NCBI GenBank assembly: GCA_033439265.1
Contig: JAVTVX010000012.1
Location: 5,259,001-5,323,000, forward strand
Reading direction: 5' to 3'
DNA: 64,000 bases
Origin: Dillenia suffruticosa
Lineage: Eukaryota > Streptophyta > Magnoliopsida > Dilleniales > Dilleniaceae
Shown here: positions 45,214 to 57,591 of the stretch, piece by piece
How positions within the stretch are numbered: the first letter of the stretch is position 1
Layout of the letters: each line of letters begins with the position of its first letter
Program-made: the position numbers and the translations under genes
Notes under the pieces: model-generated
The model's database searches: none
What the model was told of the DNA's origin: nothing
Seen by the model: the letters and a program-made list of their open reading frames with translations, nothing else

Positions 45214-47884
45214 AAAAAACCTTAACTTTTGAAAAAATTTAAACTCTCAACCTATATGCTATGGGTAACATGTGATAATGGGTTTTGCCCTCCTTGATTA
45301 CTTGGTATAATCAGATAACGCCTCACCTTAAGAAAAGTGACTATGTCTTACATCTGACATTTTACAAAGGGCAGTGAACTTCCTCTTTTTGGAGAAATTT
45401 AAAACTTGAAAATGACAAAATTTTTTACGATTATATTGCTATGAAATGGAAGATGTTAAGCTTTCAAGAGGAGAATTTCGTAGTATATTTTATATATTGT
45501 GGAGATGTAATGTGGTAATGGAATATGGAGCTGGCCAGAAAATGGCCAGACAATGGGTTTTTTTTTCATGGATAAAGATTTCATCATGTCCACCAATAGT
45601 TTTGTTTGATTTAATTTTAATATGCCGACTACCTTTTTAAATAATTTGTTAAGATGAATTAAGCCAAACTTTGTGCCTAACTCTTCATTCTCAGGGGGCG
45701 GTCTTCACAGTTCAATGCGGTTTTTAGAGGCCAGTTCTTGCATATACATGTGCCTTAATTATTTTGTGTCCTCAATTAATTATATGTCAACTGATGCTGT
45801 TTTCTTCTCTTTAAAGATCTCGTATTCAAAAAAGAAAGATCAAAATCACTTGTTGGTAAGACAATAACTACAAACTACATGCATTAAATACATAATTAAA
45901 TTAGAACACTTTATCTGATTTTCCTAAAAATAATACTTCCGAACACAAGATCAGTTTCAAGGCATTTCATGGCAGCGAAGCAATTGTTGGGGGGGGGTTT
46001 AAAGAAAGAGGTTTTAATAGAAATGGTTTCTGATGATTGAAGAGATCAGATGGGCAACAAGTTTTCATTCTTATTCTGATTCTGCAGACAAAAATGCAGA
46101 ATCTTGACATTAATTAAAAAGAAAAAGAGTTTCGAAAGTGTTGCCACACCAACTCTTCTCATATTCAAACAAGTCGTCTGTGCATGCTGTCATTCACTAT
46201 GGATTGTTTATTCCTTTTTTTTTAAATTACCATTATATTGAATTTGTCAATATTATTTCTCATGAATCTGTGATGTGCGTGTGAGTGTGTGTGTTTTATC
46301 ATGAAATATTGAATCTTCAGTTAAATGGCAGCCGTCTTTAGATGGAAAACAAGGCAATCTAAGCCAAAGAATGGTTAGTTGGAGTTGGACTAGAATATTA
46401 TTAATCAACTAAATTTCCTTATGTTATGCAATAATAATGTTTTCCTAAGCTTTGCATACATTAGTCTTCTTTTCATACCAGTCTAACTTAATTTAATGTA
46501 ATATGACTTTTTTTTTTTTTTTTTTTTTTGCATCTCACAAAAAAGAAAAGAAAATTATGATTCAAGAAGTTTGGTCATTTAAGTCTAATCCATTTATATG
46601 ACGTGTATTTTTCTTTTCTCTCTTTTTTTTCCCCTTTTCTTCTGGGTTATTCAAAGTGGCATAGAGATTTGAGAGGTTGTAACACTGCTATTTCTTTCGA
46701 ATATAAAACTTTTAATTTGATTTATAATTATTAATTTTAAGAGATGGTTCATCATTATGCTATTATTGAAAATTTTTATAATTTATAAATTTAAATATAT
46801 ATCAAAAATTATAAAATGTGTATGGCATTTATATATGTACAAACCGATATTTAGTTGATCTTGTTATTGAATACCAGTATCCTTTAATAAAGGTTTCACA
46901 TTTATGTCTCGTGGAGGAAGAAAATAGATATGGATAAAGTTTTGCCCCTTTAAAAATATAAACCGATTTAAATCGAATTTAATTAATTCTAACATGGTTA
47001 CCGACCATTGGTTTGTTAAATAAAAAGTTTATATACACAAGAAGCTCAAGTGGGTTATGCGATGTATAATGAGTTCTCCAGATCATATGATCATCAATCA
47101 TGTCTCCGAATCGTGAGATCAGATGTATAATAGTTATGGTTGGTTGCGAAGCACTTGATATTTGCTTCAAAAATTTATCGATTGGACCAATCACAACTGT
47201 GGACATCCCCCTTTGTTCTAGTGGACAAATAGTGTCCACAACCCAATCCCCTTATCCAATTCCAATCCCCTTTTTATTCCCTCACATGTCACATGCAATG
47301 CATATCTCCCAATCACATACCCCATTTGTCCCCCAAATTCAATGTAAAAATAATAATAACAATAATTATAATAAATAATTTAAACACTAATGTGACGAGA
47401 CTAATTTAATCAAAATTTCATACTCAAAATTTTGAAAATAAAAAATAGTTATCGGAAGATTTCGCTTCTCAATCTGACTTTACAATACTCAAAGTGTATT
47501 AGTCATTCGGATATCAATCATCAAGGAAAAAAAATTAAACAAAAAGTTTATGAGTTTTGTCAAACTAAACAATCTATCTTAAATGCATCTCCATAATAAT
47601 GCTCAAACTTTATTATTATCATAATATACAATATTTGATGATCTTAAAACATTTAGAATCTTATCACTCTATTCAAGACCATTGGATTGCTTTTAATCGC
47701 ATAATTTATGCGAGATGAGATTGATTCCATACGCATTGCTAATGTGACTCTGAAAATCTATATGATTTTTGCAGGTTGAGGAATGATTCCTCTTACGCAC
47801 CATTCAGGGTAATCTGGTCTGTCTATTATATTTTAGGTGACAATGTAATATTTTATTTTATTTTATAATACTTATTAAATAAAA
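44441..47884. other. Intergenic DNA with microsatellites
   Basis: CT/GA tracts near 44540-44565 and 44840-44890, a (TA)n run at 45177-45211, a T run at about 46508-46530 and a decayed SINE-family member at about 47395-47540 (CATACTCAAAATTTTGAAAA, GATTTCGCTTCTCAATC, GTCATTCGGATATC). No gene recognised. Confidence 0.5.
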
Positions 47885-48565
47885 TGAAGACCAACCTAAA
47901 GGGGTGAATAGGTTGTTCGACAATTTTTGTTTGAATAGAGATTTTTCAATTTATTGGAAATGATTGAGAGATGAAGGGGGTGAAGAATAAAGAAAACAAA
48001 GCATGAAAGAGAGATAGAAATTGAAACAGAGTACACAGAGTTTTTATAGTGATTCCACTAAACTTGATATACGTCTACTCATAGATGTCATCTGAATTTC
48101 CACTATTTATAACTCAAATAGTAAAACAAATTTCTTTTAAGGTGCAAATCAAACATTTACAGTTATTTTCTCTCAAAACATCATCTAACCCAACCTTACA
48201 TGTTGTTTCTCTCTCTAAAATCTCAGATTGAGAAACCTGTCTTTGGTCTTTGAACTATTTGTACATAAGGAGAATAAATGTTACAATGAATGAAACTATA
48301 ACTTCAAATGTAATAGATTTGAATCTCACAGATAAAATTTTACAAATATAAGAAAAACAAAGTATATGACATGAAGCTTAGAATGTTGTATGTTTCAAAA
48401 TATTTTGCAATTCATTTTTCTTTTGGCATTTTTTATGTGTTAGTAGACTAAAATTGTCTTTTTAGTTCTTAAGTCTTTAGTTGACATTTTTGTCAGAGAT
48501 TTCAAAACTCGGAGTATTTTAGTCGATGGTCTCTTAAACTATGGTTAGTCAACCATGCAAGTACA
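47885..48565. repeat. Transposon-like block left of the foldback
   Basis: Begins GAAGACCAACCTAAAGGGG TGAATAGG (two adjoining pieces) and contains TTTTTATAGTGATTCCAC and TATACGTCTACTC. These phrases resemble ones I associate with abundant plant repeats, but I cannot assign the class. It may belong to the same element as the adjacent foldback. Confidence 0.35.
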
Positions 48566-48569
48566 TGTT

Positions 48570-49637
48570 AGTTTATGTTAGCTGAATTTAAGATTTAGTT
48601 GCCTAAATTGAAGGGATATAGTTGGCTATATCAATACTTTCTTGGACTTAGTCAATTATTATGTTGTTTTAGTTAGCTAATCTCAAGATTTAGTCAACTA
48701 TTATAAACACTTAGTTGGCTAACATATACACATAGTTGACTAACACATTTGTGTAGTTGGCTATATTTACAAGATTCGTTGACGATGACTATGCATAGGC
48801 TTGGATTCTGTCAACTATGTTTTGACTTCCGTCAATTAAACCTGGGCTCTGTGGGTTAATGTATGTCATGTGTTGACTAATTTAGTTGAAGGCTTATTCT
48901 TCATGTTTGTTAACATAAGTGATGACATAAGACTTGATCTAATTGTGTCAACATATGTTTATGAGTTTTAAGAAATGTGCCGATATTTTAATATATTGTC
49001 AACATCCCAATGTCTTGTTAAGCCATGTGTCGACATCTTTAAAGAATGGTGTCGACATCTTCTTATGCTTGTCCTTGTAAGGGTTTTGGGTTTAATTTTT
49101 TTTATATTAACCTATTCTTAATTCTTCTACCTAAATTTTAATATAAAACCTTTTAAAGGACAAGTGTAGGAAGATGTTAACGCATGGCTTAACATGACAT
49201 TGGGATGTTGACACATAGATTAGAATGTTGACACATGACTTAGAACTCATGAACATATGTTGACACAATTAGATCAAGTCTAATGTCTTTACTTATGTCG
49301 ACACACATGAAGAACAAGCTTTCAACTAAATTAGTTGACACATGACATGCGTTAACCAGCAGAGCCCATGTTTAATTGACAGAAGTCAAAACATAGTTGA
49401 CAGAATCTAAACATATACATAGTTATAGTCAACAGATGTTGTAAGTATAGCCAACTACCTAAATGTGTTAGTCAACTATGTGTATATGTTAGCCAACTAA
49501 GTATATATAATGGTTGACAAATCTAGAGGTTAGCCAACTAAAATAATACGGTAATCGACTAAGTCCAAGGAAACATTGATATAGCGAACTAGTCCTCAAA
49601 TCTAACCAAGTAAATTTTAAATCTAGTCAACATAAAA
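48570..49637. repeat. ~1.07 kb foldback: two ~500-bp inverted arms built from ~21-bp repeats
   Basis: The left arm (about 48570-49092) is the reverse complement of the right arm (about 49145-49637), with a loop of about 52 bp. Matching pairs include GATCTAATTGTGTCAACATA (left, about 48937) against its complement at about 49255, and TTGGCTAACATATACACATA (left, about 48715) against its complement at about 49480. I judge the best stretch at roughly 85-90% identity by eye. Within the left arm the core TAGTTGRCTA or its complement TAGTYRACTA recurs at about 48649, 48670, 48691, 48712, 48733 and 48754, a spacing of 21 bp. Related units continue to about 48870. There is no ORF. Transcription would give a long near-perfect hairpin RNA. 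Confidence 0.85.
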
Positions 49638-52469
49638 TAAAAAGGGTTTATGTAAACAAAGATGCTTGTTTTAAGAAAAAATTATAATTTTTTTAATAAA
49701 TAAGTTTTGGTTTTGTTCCAATAAAAGAAAATCGGTGATATTTTTAGGAGGGGTGTTCTTGAAAGAGAGTTATTTTGGTGGCAAAGATAAATTTTTTTTT
49801 ATTTGATTAACTTGTATTCAAAGTCATATATCGATTAAGTCGTCTCAAATCGTGATTTTAATGTGATTTTAATAAGATTAATTATACGTTGATGACAAAG
49901 ATGGCGTATATCGATTGAAATGGTTGTCGTGGTAGTGGGGGGAAAGAGGAGGGCCTACATTGCTGCCAGTTTGAGACACTTTGGAATCTTAATGGAATGT
50001 CTCAATGCCTTGTCCATATGCAGCCAGTTGATGAAAAGAGTGGGGTTGGGGGGGGGGGGGTCTTTTGTGCATGGTCGTATGTGTTTGGACCAAAGTGAAA
50101 CTTTCAATCCCATAACTTGTGGTGTGGTTTTAGCTAAGTGCCTTGATCTATCTTCGTCTATGTAATGTTTACACCTTTTTCAGATAATATCAATCCCCAC
50201 TTTAACGGAGAGATTGTCTGAATGTGAAAAGAAAAAGGGATAGCCTTTGATATCTTTCATATCCTTCTGGTTCTAGCACTGCCCTCTGTGAATCATTTGA
50301 GAGAGAGAGAGAGAGAGAGAAGTAACTAGCTTTCCAGCTACTTCTAAAGTCACTTGGACTTGTTTGAATGTCCTGTGGAATAAAACGATTCCGTTTAGAT
50401 TTAAACTCTTTATGCGACGAATTTATGTGAAAAGTGAGAGTATTAATTTAGTTTCTTTTATCAATGAAATTTTTTCATGCTACGCACATTGTGTAAAATT
50501 AATGGACAGTATTTCCAATATTCTGATAAATATTTCTTTTATCTAATAGCCCCATATGGACCTTAATTCATACAGGTGGACGTAGAATTTTTTTTTTTGT
50601 CTTGATTAATCGATATTCGGATTATTCAATTAATTCAATTTGAGTACTATGAACTCAATCTAAGAGTTAACTCTTCTGATACTTGGTTTTTCAGTTTTAA
50701 AATTTGAATTCAAAATTTTAATTAAGAAAATATAATCACCTGATAATAGACTCAAAGGGCATTGGTTAACCTTGATTATCATGCTACTTAAACATAGTAG
50801 TCTTCATTATTATATTGAATCCCTATAATGAAAGCCAACCATAATTTGGGTAACTACAGTAGAAAATTGAGATTTGATAGACTTTTTGGTATAAAAAAAA
50901 ATTATCAAGATAATAATAAGTTATGATCTTATTTTATAGAAAAATGTAATTTATAATTGTAAATTTTTAGTTTATTTTTATGAAAAAATTTTTGCTTTAA
51001 TAAAAAAGGAACAAAAATAAAATAAAAAAAGATAAGTTGAGAAAGTTAAGTTTTCTCAAAAGCCAGCAGGTGGATTAAAAGCACAAACGGTCAAAATAAA
51101 TAAATAAATAAATAAATATATATGTATATATATTTATTACAGTGAAATACTTTATGCTTTATTCTTTTTTAAGTGTGTTTTTTTTTAATTATTCTATTTC
51201 AAGGTTGTTTTCATATTTTAATACAAATTATTTATATATTTTTTTCAATTTTATACTTATTTAACAATAAATAATTTTCATAATTTCTTAAAAAATATTT
51301 TAAGCCTCAACCATCAATTAATCCTTTTTTTTTTTCAAAAGAGTAGTTTAGTTAAAAGTTTTTGTAATTAACATTATTAAATATAATTTTTAATTCTTGT
51401 CCAACAACTAAATGGTATTTTAAAACAGAAGAGAGGGATTGCCTTCGAACTATGGGAGTTTCTCTGTTAACCGTGGGACAATAATTGGCCTTCCATATGA
51501 GTTTTTTTTTTTTAATTATACTCTAACTAATTTAGTTTGAGTGTTTACGAGATACCTATTTAAGAGACTTCTCTGAATATAATTTTTTTTATTGTCAAAT
51601 TTTAAATTCAAAACTTAATTAAAAGACATAATTTTTTTATTTTTAAATTTTAAAGATAATATTTAATTAAAAATTTTAATATTTTATTAATTACAAGACC
51701 TTTCGTGTATAATTGTTGTTCGGGTGGAGAGAGAAAGAGTATCCAGGCAAACCTCCAAATGCTTGACTAGATAAAAGAGATTGCACAGGTCACGTGCCCT
51801 CGGAGATTCTCACGTTTGATCCATTGAATGAAGCATTCCCAGGAGTCCAAGGTTTATTCCCCTCTCCCCCCCCCCCCCCAACCCCCAAATCTTGTTCATA
51901 GGGGGCCTGAACTAATAATACTCGTCTCCTAGATTCTTGTTCTCAACAATAAGTATTTGTAAAAGGCCCTTTAAAGTACTTGGGAAGAACCTTAACTCAG
52001 GCTCTTCCTACCCCTTTCCCTCTCTATATGCACGATTGCACATGAATGAAATCATTCTCGACAGTTTTTTATTACAACCGAAGAGGGATGTTCTGTTTCA
52101 TCAACCAAGTTTCCCTCGCACTTTACAGATGTATAGGAGTTCATTAAGTTAAGCCCTTCCAAATTAAATGAACTTCCATCAAATAATATATACCACAACA
52201 TGATAAATATATGCAGAGTATAAAAATTTTATTAATTCTTTTTTTAGTTAATTATTTTTATATGTGTGAGTATATTATTTTAAATAATATACGGTCTAAT
52301 TTTTTAATAAAAATAATTTAAAAGTGATAAAATAAGTATTATTTATATTTTAATTCTATAATTAAAATTTTGCACCCGAGCATCAATAAAAGTTTTTTTT
52401 TCCTTGCACTTGACCATCTTATCTGAAAATCCGATTAATTCGATTTAAACAGTTATAGCGTTTAATTAT
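49638..52469. other. Intergenic DNA right of the foldback
   Basis: No gene supported. Contains a G run (about 50047-50060), (GA)n at about 50300-50320, ATAAATAAATAAATA (about 51098-51118), inverted SINE-family tails at about 50600-50745 and 51520-51640, and a C run at about 51868-51880. Confidence 0.45.
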
Positions 52470-52645
52470 GATGACTTGGCTACTACCCAGTATTCAGAGT
52501 TTTGCCTCAATTAATCTGGATTGATTACTGTAGGGCCCACTTTGTAGGAGCAGATCTCTCAATTTTGTTTTTTCTGTATTCAAAGGGAGTCGAACTCCTG
52601 ACCTAATTAAAGGACGAAGGTGTTAATTCCACTTACGCCAACAAG
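52470..52645 (-). mobile_element. SINE of the same family, minus orientation (copy 5)
   Basis: Read on the minus strand it starts TTGGCGTAAGTGGAATTAAC (A-box-like) and GGTCAGGAGTTCGACTCCC (an almost ideal B box). It continues TTGAGAGATCTGCTCC, CAGATTAATTGAGGC and AAAACTCTGAATACTGGG, the family's middle and tail. It lies head-to-head with copy 6. Confidence 0.75.
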
Positions 52646-52737
52646 TATTGGTATGGACTAATTCTACCGATATATTTTTTCATTTTTAACATTCAAATTC
52701 AAAATTTTAAATTCACATATTGTTAGCAGTATTGGTA

Positions 52738-52935
52738 AAAAATAACGTTTGGTTGACTCAGTGTGAAAGGTACTGAAACCCTTTAATTATGTCGAGATTC
52801 AAGTCGGTATGAGAACATAAAAAATCATGTTAAGAGATCTCTCGAAAGCGAATCTGACAGTGGATTGGCCTAAATTAATTAGAACGAAATCCGCGTACAA
52901 GCAAGGGAAAAAAGGATAAAAAAAAAAAAAAAAAC
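52738..52935 (+). mobile_element. SINE of the same family (copy 6)
   Basis: Head GGTTGACTCAGTGTGAAAGG, then CGAGATTCAAGTCGG (B-box-like), TTAAGAGATCTCTCGAAAG, CTAAATTAATTAGAACG, AAATCCGCG and a long A tail (about 52920-52934). AGTATTGGTA occurs just left of it (52728-52737) and also at 52644-52653, at the head of copy 5. Confidence 0.7.
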
Positions 52936-55900
52936 CTAATGTGATGATGACGACCATTTAGGTCATAAATTTCATTTAGAATTTAATTTAATATTAGGTT
53001 AAACTAATTTAAGGCAACACGATGACATGGAAATGGGCCGAAATGAACAGTGTAATTACCGGGTAGGGCAGGCTAGGGTAGGAGTTCTTGGACTTGGCCT
53101 AGGCCTGGTGCCCTTCTTGAGTGCCAAAGTCCCAAACCTTAAAAATGATGATGGATGATGACGACCGTGTGGACCCAGAAACCTAAAGCTTCCCCAATTT
53201 TGAATTGTGGAGCTGCGAAGTGAGGCCTCCTGTACAGGAAGAATGCTATTAGCAACAAAATCTATAGGGTAATCATATACTGACATGAGACCAAGCCAAA
53301 CATAAACCTCTTCCCCCCCCTCTCTCTGTCTCTCTCTCCTCTCATGAAAGTACAAGTCAAATACGTAATCATTCTCCTGTCCCGAATTTATGAGATTTTG
53401 TTGACGTTGTAACAGAGATACATCTCTATGTTCAATTATTATGGTAAAAATTTGGAGGATAATAGAAAAGAATTTTGAAATTAAATATATATATATTTTT
53501 TTATATTCAGCTCTTTTCTAATCAAGTCGTGAGACAGCTAATAATAAACATATTAAGCACCTTTCTTTTCTATTCTTTTCTTTTCTTTTTTATTGCGAAT
53601 ATATTTTCACTTGAAATTTTTTTGATTGAGAAAATGTTTCTTTTTATTGTAATACGAAAAATCTACGAAAAGTTTGACATTTGTTTTTTTTATAAATACC
53701 GAGGAATGAAACTAATGACGCCATAAATACAAGGAATATTAAAAACTCCTTAAGTACGTTAAGTTTTTCTTTCCATTATAATAAAAAATCAAATTGATAT
53801 ATGAGTCAGTCGTTATAATTCCTTAATTAGAGTTATGAAAATAAAAAAATAGAATTTAAAAGAGTCAACTTCTCTATTGAGAGTCTTACGATATTCATAT
53901 TTGATTAATAAGGCAAAATCCAAATACAAGATAACGACAAATAATTGATTTACACAAAAAAAAAATTATAATAAAAAAAATATATCAGTCAGTGATACAA
54001 TTTTAAGACCCAACGGATCTAGGCCGGTCTCAAGCCCTGCCCGGCCTTCATTGGGACCCTGTTGGGTAGGACCGATTGTTGTTCAAATTTGGGCCACACT
54101 TGACCCAATGTTTAACCTAACAGCTACGCTAGTTTCATTTCTCTCTCCCCACCGCCATAGCCGAACAGCCAAGCAACGCGGGCGGCAATCCCGAATGCCC
54201 CCCCTCGGAATTTCCTCTTCGGAACTCATTGGCGATTCTTTCTGTAAGTATTCTGAAAAGTATGATATAATTTGCTGTCCAAATTCTTTTTTTCTTTTAA
54301 AGAAATATATAAATGAAATTTTAGGGCTTTTGTATGTTTTTTAAAGGCATTAGAGGCAAATTAGGGTTTACAATTTCTATGTTCTCCTTCCACTCTTGTT
54401 TACCCCCTTTCTTCTGTTGATGTTTAGGTCTTGTATTTCAGAAACTGCTATGTACTTATCCAGGCAATTCAGATTCTAGTTAATATTCTTGTATATGAAG
54501 TGCTTGTTTATCTTCATTGGAAATTTAACTTTTGAGAAACTAAACTTACTTTTACTGATATTCTTCTTGGATTAACAATGCCCTTAGGATGATATTTACA
54601 ATGTTTTAAGGATAAGTAGAGGAGATGAAGATGAATTTGTACTAACTGAAGATTCCAGTATAATAAGAGAGGGGGCATACCTGTGTGTTCAAATCTAAAA
54701 AGAGTATCCCCGCCATTGATGAGCTTATACTCCTCCCATCCACCTTTTCTGAAATTTGGATACCCTGAATCCATTACTCTACCAACTCCGTATCCACTCA
54801 TAGGTACAATAATGAACAATTATCAAATCAATTCCCCCCCAAAAAAAGAAAAGAAAAAGAAAATAAGGTTAATTAATTTAAGACAGAAAATGTACAGAGT
54901 CAGGTCTTTTTTTTCCCCTTTCTTTTAGACTACCCACTCAACGCTTTCGTTGATTCTCTCTTTTTCTCTCCTCTCTCTCTCTCCCTCTCTCCCCTTCTCT
55001 CCTGCAGCCTACCCCGTCTAAGTGCTCTCCCCCTGTCATATCTTCTTCTCTCCGCTGTTGTTTCTGTAATTTCTCCGCTGTGAGTCTTGTTTGATACCTA
55101 TCTTTCCTTCTCATTTTGTTATGGCTTTTATTTTGATTTTGACTATAGTGAAGATTAGTTTATTTAATTATGAGGTAGATTCGTGTACTTTCCTTTGAAT
55201 TTGTTCGTGGGTACTTAAAAAACATGGTTGAATTTCTTGTAATATTGCAGAATAAAAGAGTTGGGATAACAAATTTGGCAAAAGATGAGATTGATTATTT
55301 TTTTTTTAAATTATGGCAGAGGTTGAAATATTTAACTTGAATGAGTATTAACTTGTTTGACCTTTTGAAACAAGTAAAAGATTTGTTATGGTATTTGAAA
55401 CTTAAAGTAAATATATCGCCTCTACGATTTTCAGGATGGATTTTCACTGGTATTTTCTCCCATCTTTTTTAATGAGAAAGAATATGCCTGAGTTGCAATT
55501 TTGGGTCATTTTCATTATTGTGAAAGTTCAAAAGCTTGAGAACTTACTTTACTATGCCTGACCTGTGTGTTTTAAAGTCCAAACCCAATCAGAATAGTTT
55601 CGCTGTTCAAATCTTTGGCATTATTATTATTATTTTTTATTTTTATTTTCAAATGATTTAGGCAAAATGTCTTTTAAAGTTTTATTTGGTTTCAATTTTG
55701 TATTGAAATTTACAAAACTTAGTTGAATTTTACTGAATTCTGTCTTCTCAAAAAAGTATTTTGTAGCTCTAACCCGGGCGTCAGGATTTAAAATGATGTT
55801 GGTGGTTTATTTAACCCCAACAAAAAAAAACTTTCCCTATTTGAGAGAATCAGCTGAAGCCTTAATCTTCATTAATGAAGCTAGGGCTTTAGATTCAGAC

Positions 55901-56455
55901 AGAGAAGGAGGGAGGGAGGGAGTAATGCAGCTTATAGCATTGGTGTTACACCTTTTGTGTTGATCGTGATTTTGTTTTCGAAGTGTTCATCTTAGGGAGC
56001 TTCAAAATTTGCAGATATGAATATTATAACTCTTAAGTTGAGTTAAATGAGGGTTCTGATTATGGGACTTCATTTTATTTAATAATGCAGCTTCAACTTT
56101 TTTCTTCTTTCTGGGTGTATTTGCATCCTCTCCTTCCTTCTTTTCTGGGAAATTATTAATTTTGAATGGCTTCTGACTTCAAGTTCCATCAATAAGATAT
56201 TAAATAACCTTGAATCTCATATTTCAAGGGGACCAATGATTATATCTACATATTATTGAGGAATGCCTAGCTAACTTTGTGCTTTGTACAGGTTCAAATA
56301 ATTTAGTGTGCATCTAGGCTAATGGATATAAGATACTCTGCTGAGATTTACAAGTAATGTAGTAATTTTCAAATTTTGTCACTTCAAATTATTTGTTTTC
56401 CTTCTCTTGCTATATGGGTTAGTTTCTTATCTTTTGTGTGTGTGTGTGTGCACAG
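52936..56455. other. Region upstream of the copia-disrupted gene
   Basis: From about 54130 to 55080 the DNA looks like promoter/leader sequence: CT-rich tracts (54955-55000), ATGCCCCCCCTCGG at 54194 with a donor-like TCT|GTAAGTATT at about 54244, and CCGCT|GTGAGTCTTG at about 55079. These could be the first exon(s) of the gene that continues at 56456, but I could not join any of them in frame with it. The remainder is non-coding. Confidence 0.35.
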
Positions 56456-57272
56456 GCATTTAGAGAAGGAGAATGAACTTTTGATGGATACATATAGATC
56501 AATGTTGCATGAAGTTCAACGACTGCAGGTTGTTCTTCAAACTCTGCCATCTCGATGTATTGTATTTTTTTTTATTTTTGCCATCTTAATGTATTTTTTA
56601 GTGTTTTTTTCTCTCTATTTTCCCCCCTGGAAATCAGAATCTCTTTTTAAGAGTTGACATGAACTGTTTATAAATAAGATCATTTTGGTTTCTGGAGTGC
56701 CATCTTATTTGAGCCAAGCCAATGGCATGAACTGAGCAATTTTTTTAGTTTTAGTTTTGAATTACCTGCCTTTAGATTTTTGATTTGATTCTGCCGAACC
56801 TATAGAAATGCCATCTATGTTATCCTACTAAATATTACACAGCATGGTACAGAACTTTGTCTACTTGTATGACTGTTGCTGAACTTTAATAACTTGTATA
56901 ATTTTGAGCCAAACAACTATGCTATTATATTTTAATATGCCTTGTTTTTCCAATGGTGGAAATATAATTTAAAAATGTTGACAGAAGGTGTGCTATATTA
57001 TGCTTCTATTTTTGTAGTGGTTGCTAGATGGCTTTTAGCTGCTCATAGGCACCTTACATAAGCAACTAAGCATTTATCATCCATTGTTGACTTCTATAAT
57101 GTATTTTTGGACCCATCTCAACTATGTTGATGCTTCTTTTTTATATGTTAGTCCTTTCATTGTTTTCGAGTGGGTTTTTCAAATCAAGAGTAGGAGCTAA
57201 AGCTTTGTAAGTTTATGATCTTCAGGTAGAAGAAGAAATGCTAATGCGCAAGTTTTATGAGCTTATGACCGT

Positions 57273-57506
57273 TGTCGTGAGCTGTAAATTAGGTAGAGTA
57301 ATTTTAAGAAGAGATTTATTCCTTCTTTGTGTATATCCCAATTGTTATGGGATTTTATTTTTTATTTCCGGAATTATAGTATGTATTTCCAGAATTAGTT
57401 TGTTTACTTTCAGATCTAGATCCTTAATGTTAGCTTTGTTCTTGTATAAATTGTACTTCTCATTAAATAGAAAAAAAATATATATTCTTTCTAAAAAATT
57501 TTATCT
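57273..57506 (+). repeat. 5' LTR of the copia element
   Basis: 234 bp starting TGTCGTGAGC and ending TTTTATCT just before the primer-binding site. The canonical CA end has mutated to CT; the 3' LTR retains CA. Contains TTGTATAAATTG, a probable TATA box, near its 3' half. Confidence 0.9.
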
Positions 57507-57591
57507 TGGTATCAGAGTAGAGATCCCTAGACTCTCCTTGTTCATATTAATTTGTTCTTGTAACAAATAAACAACCATTAGGTTGTAGAAG

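Noticed and set aside
49920..50165. 81-codon frame starting MVVVVVGGKRR
   Set aside because: Built on GTG/GGG-rich DNA and a G run; no recognisable domain.
54051..54344. 97-codon frame as first exon of the disrupted gene
   Set aside because: Has a donor-like site, but its phase cannot be joined to the exon at 56456 and no intermediate exon was found; mentioned only as a candidate leader.
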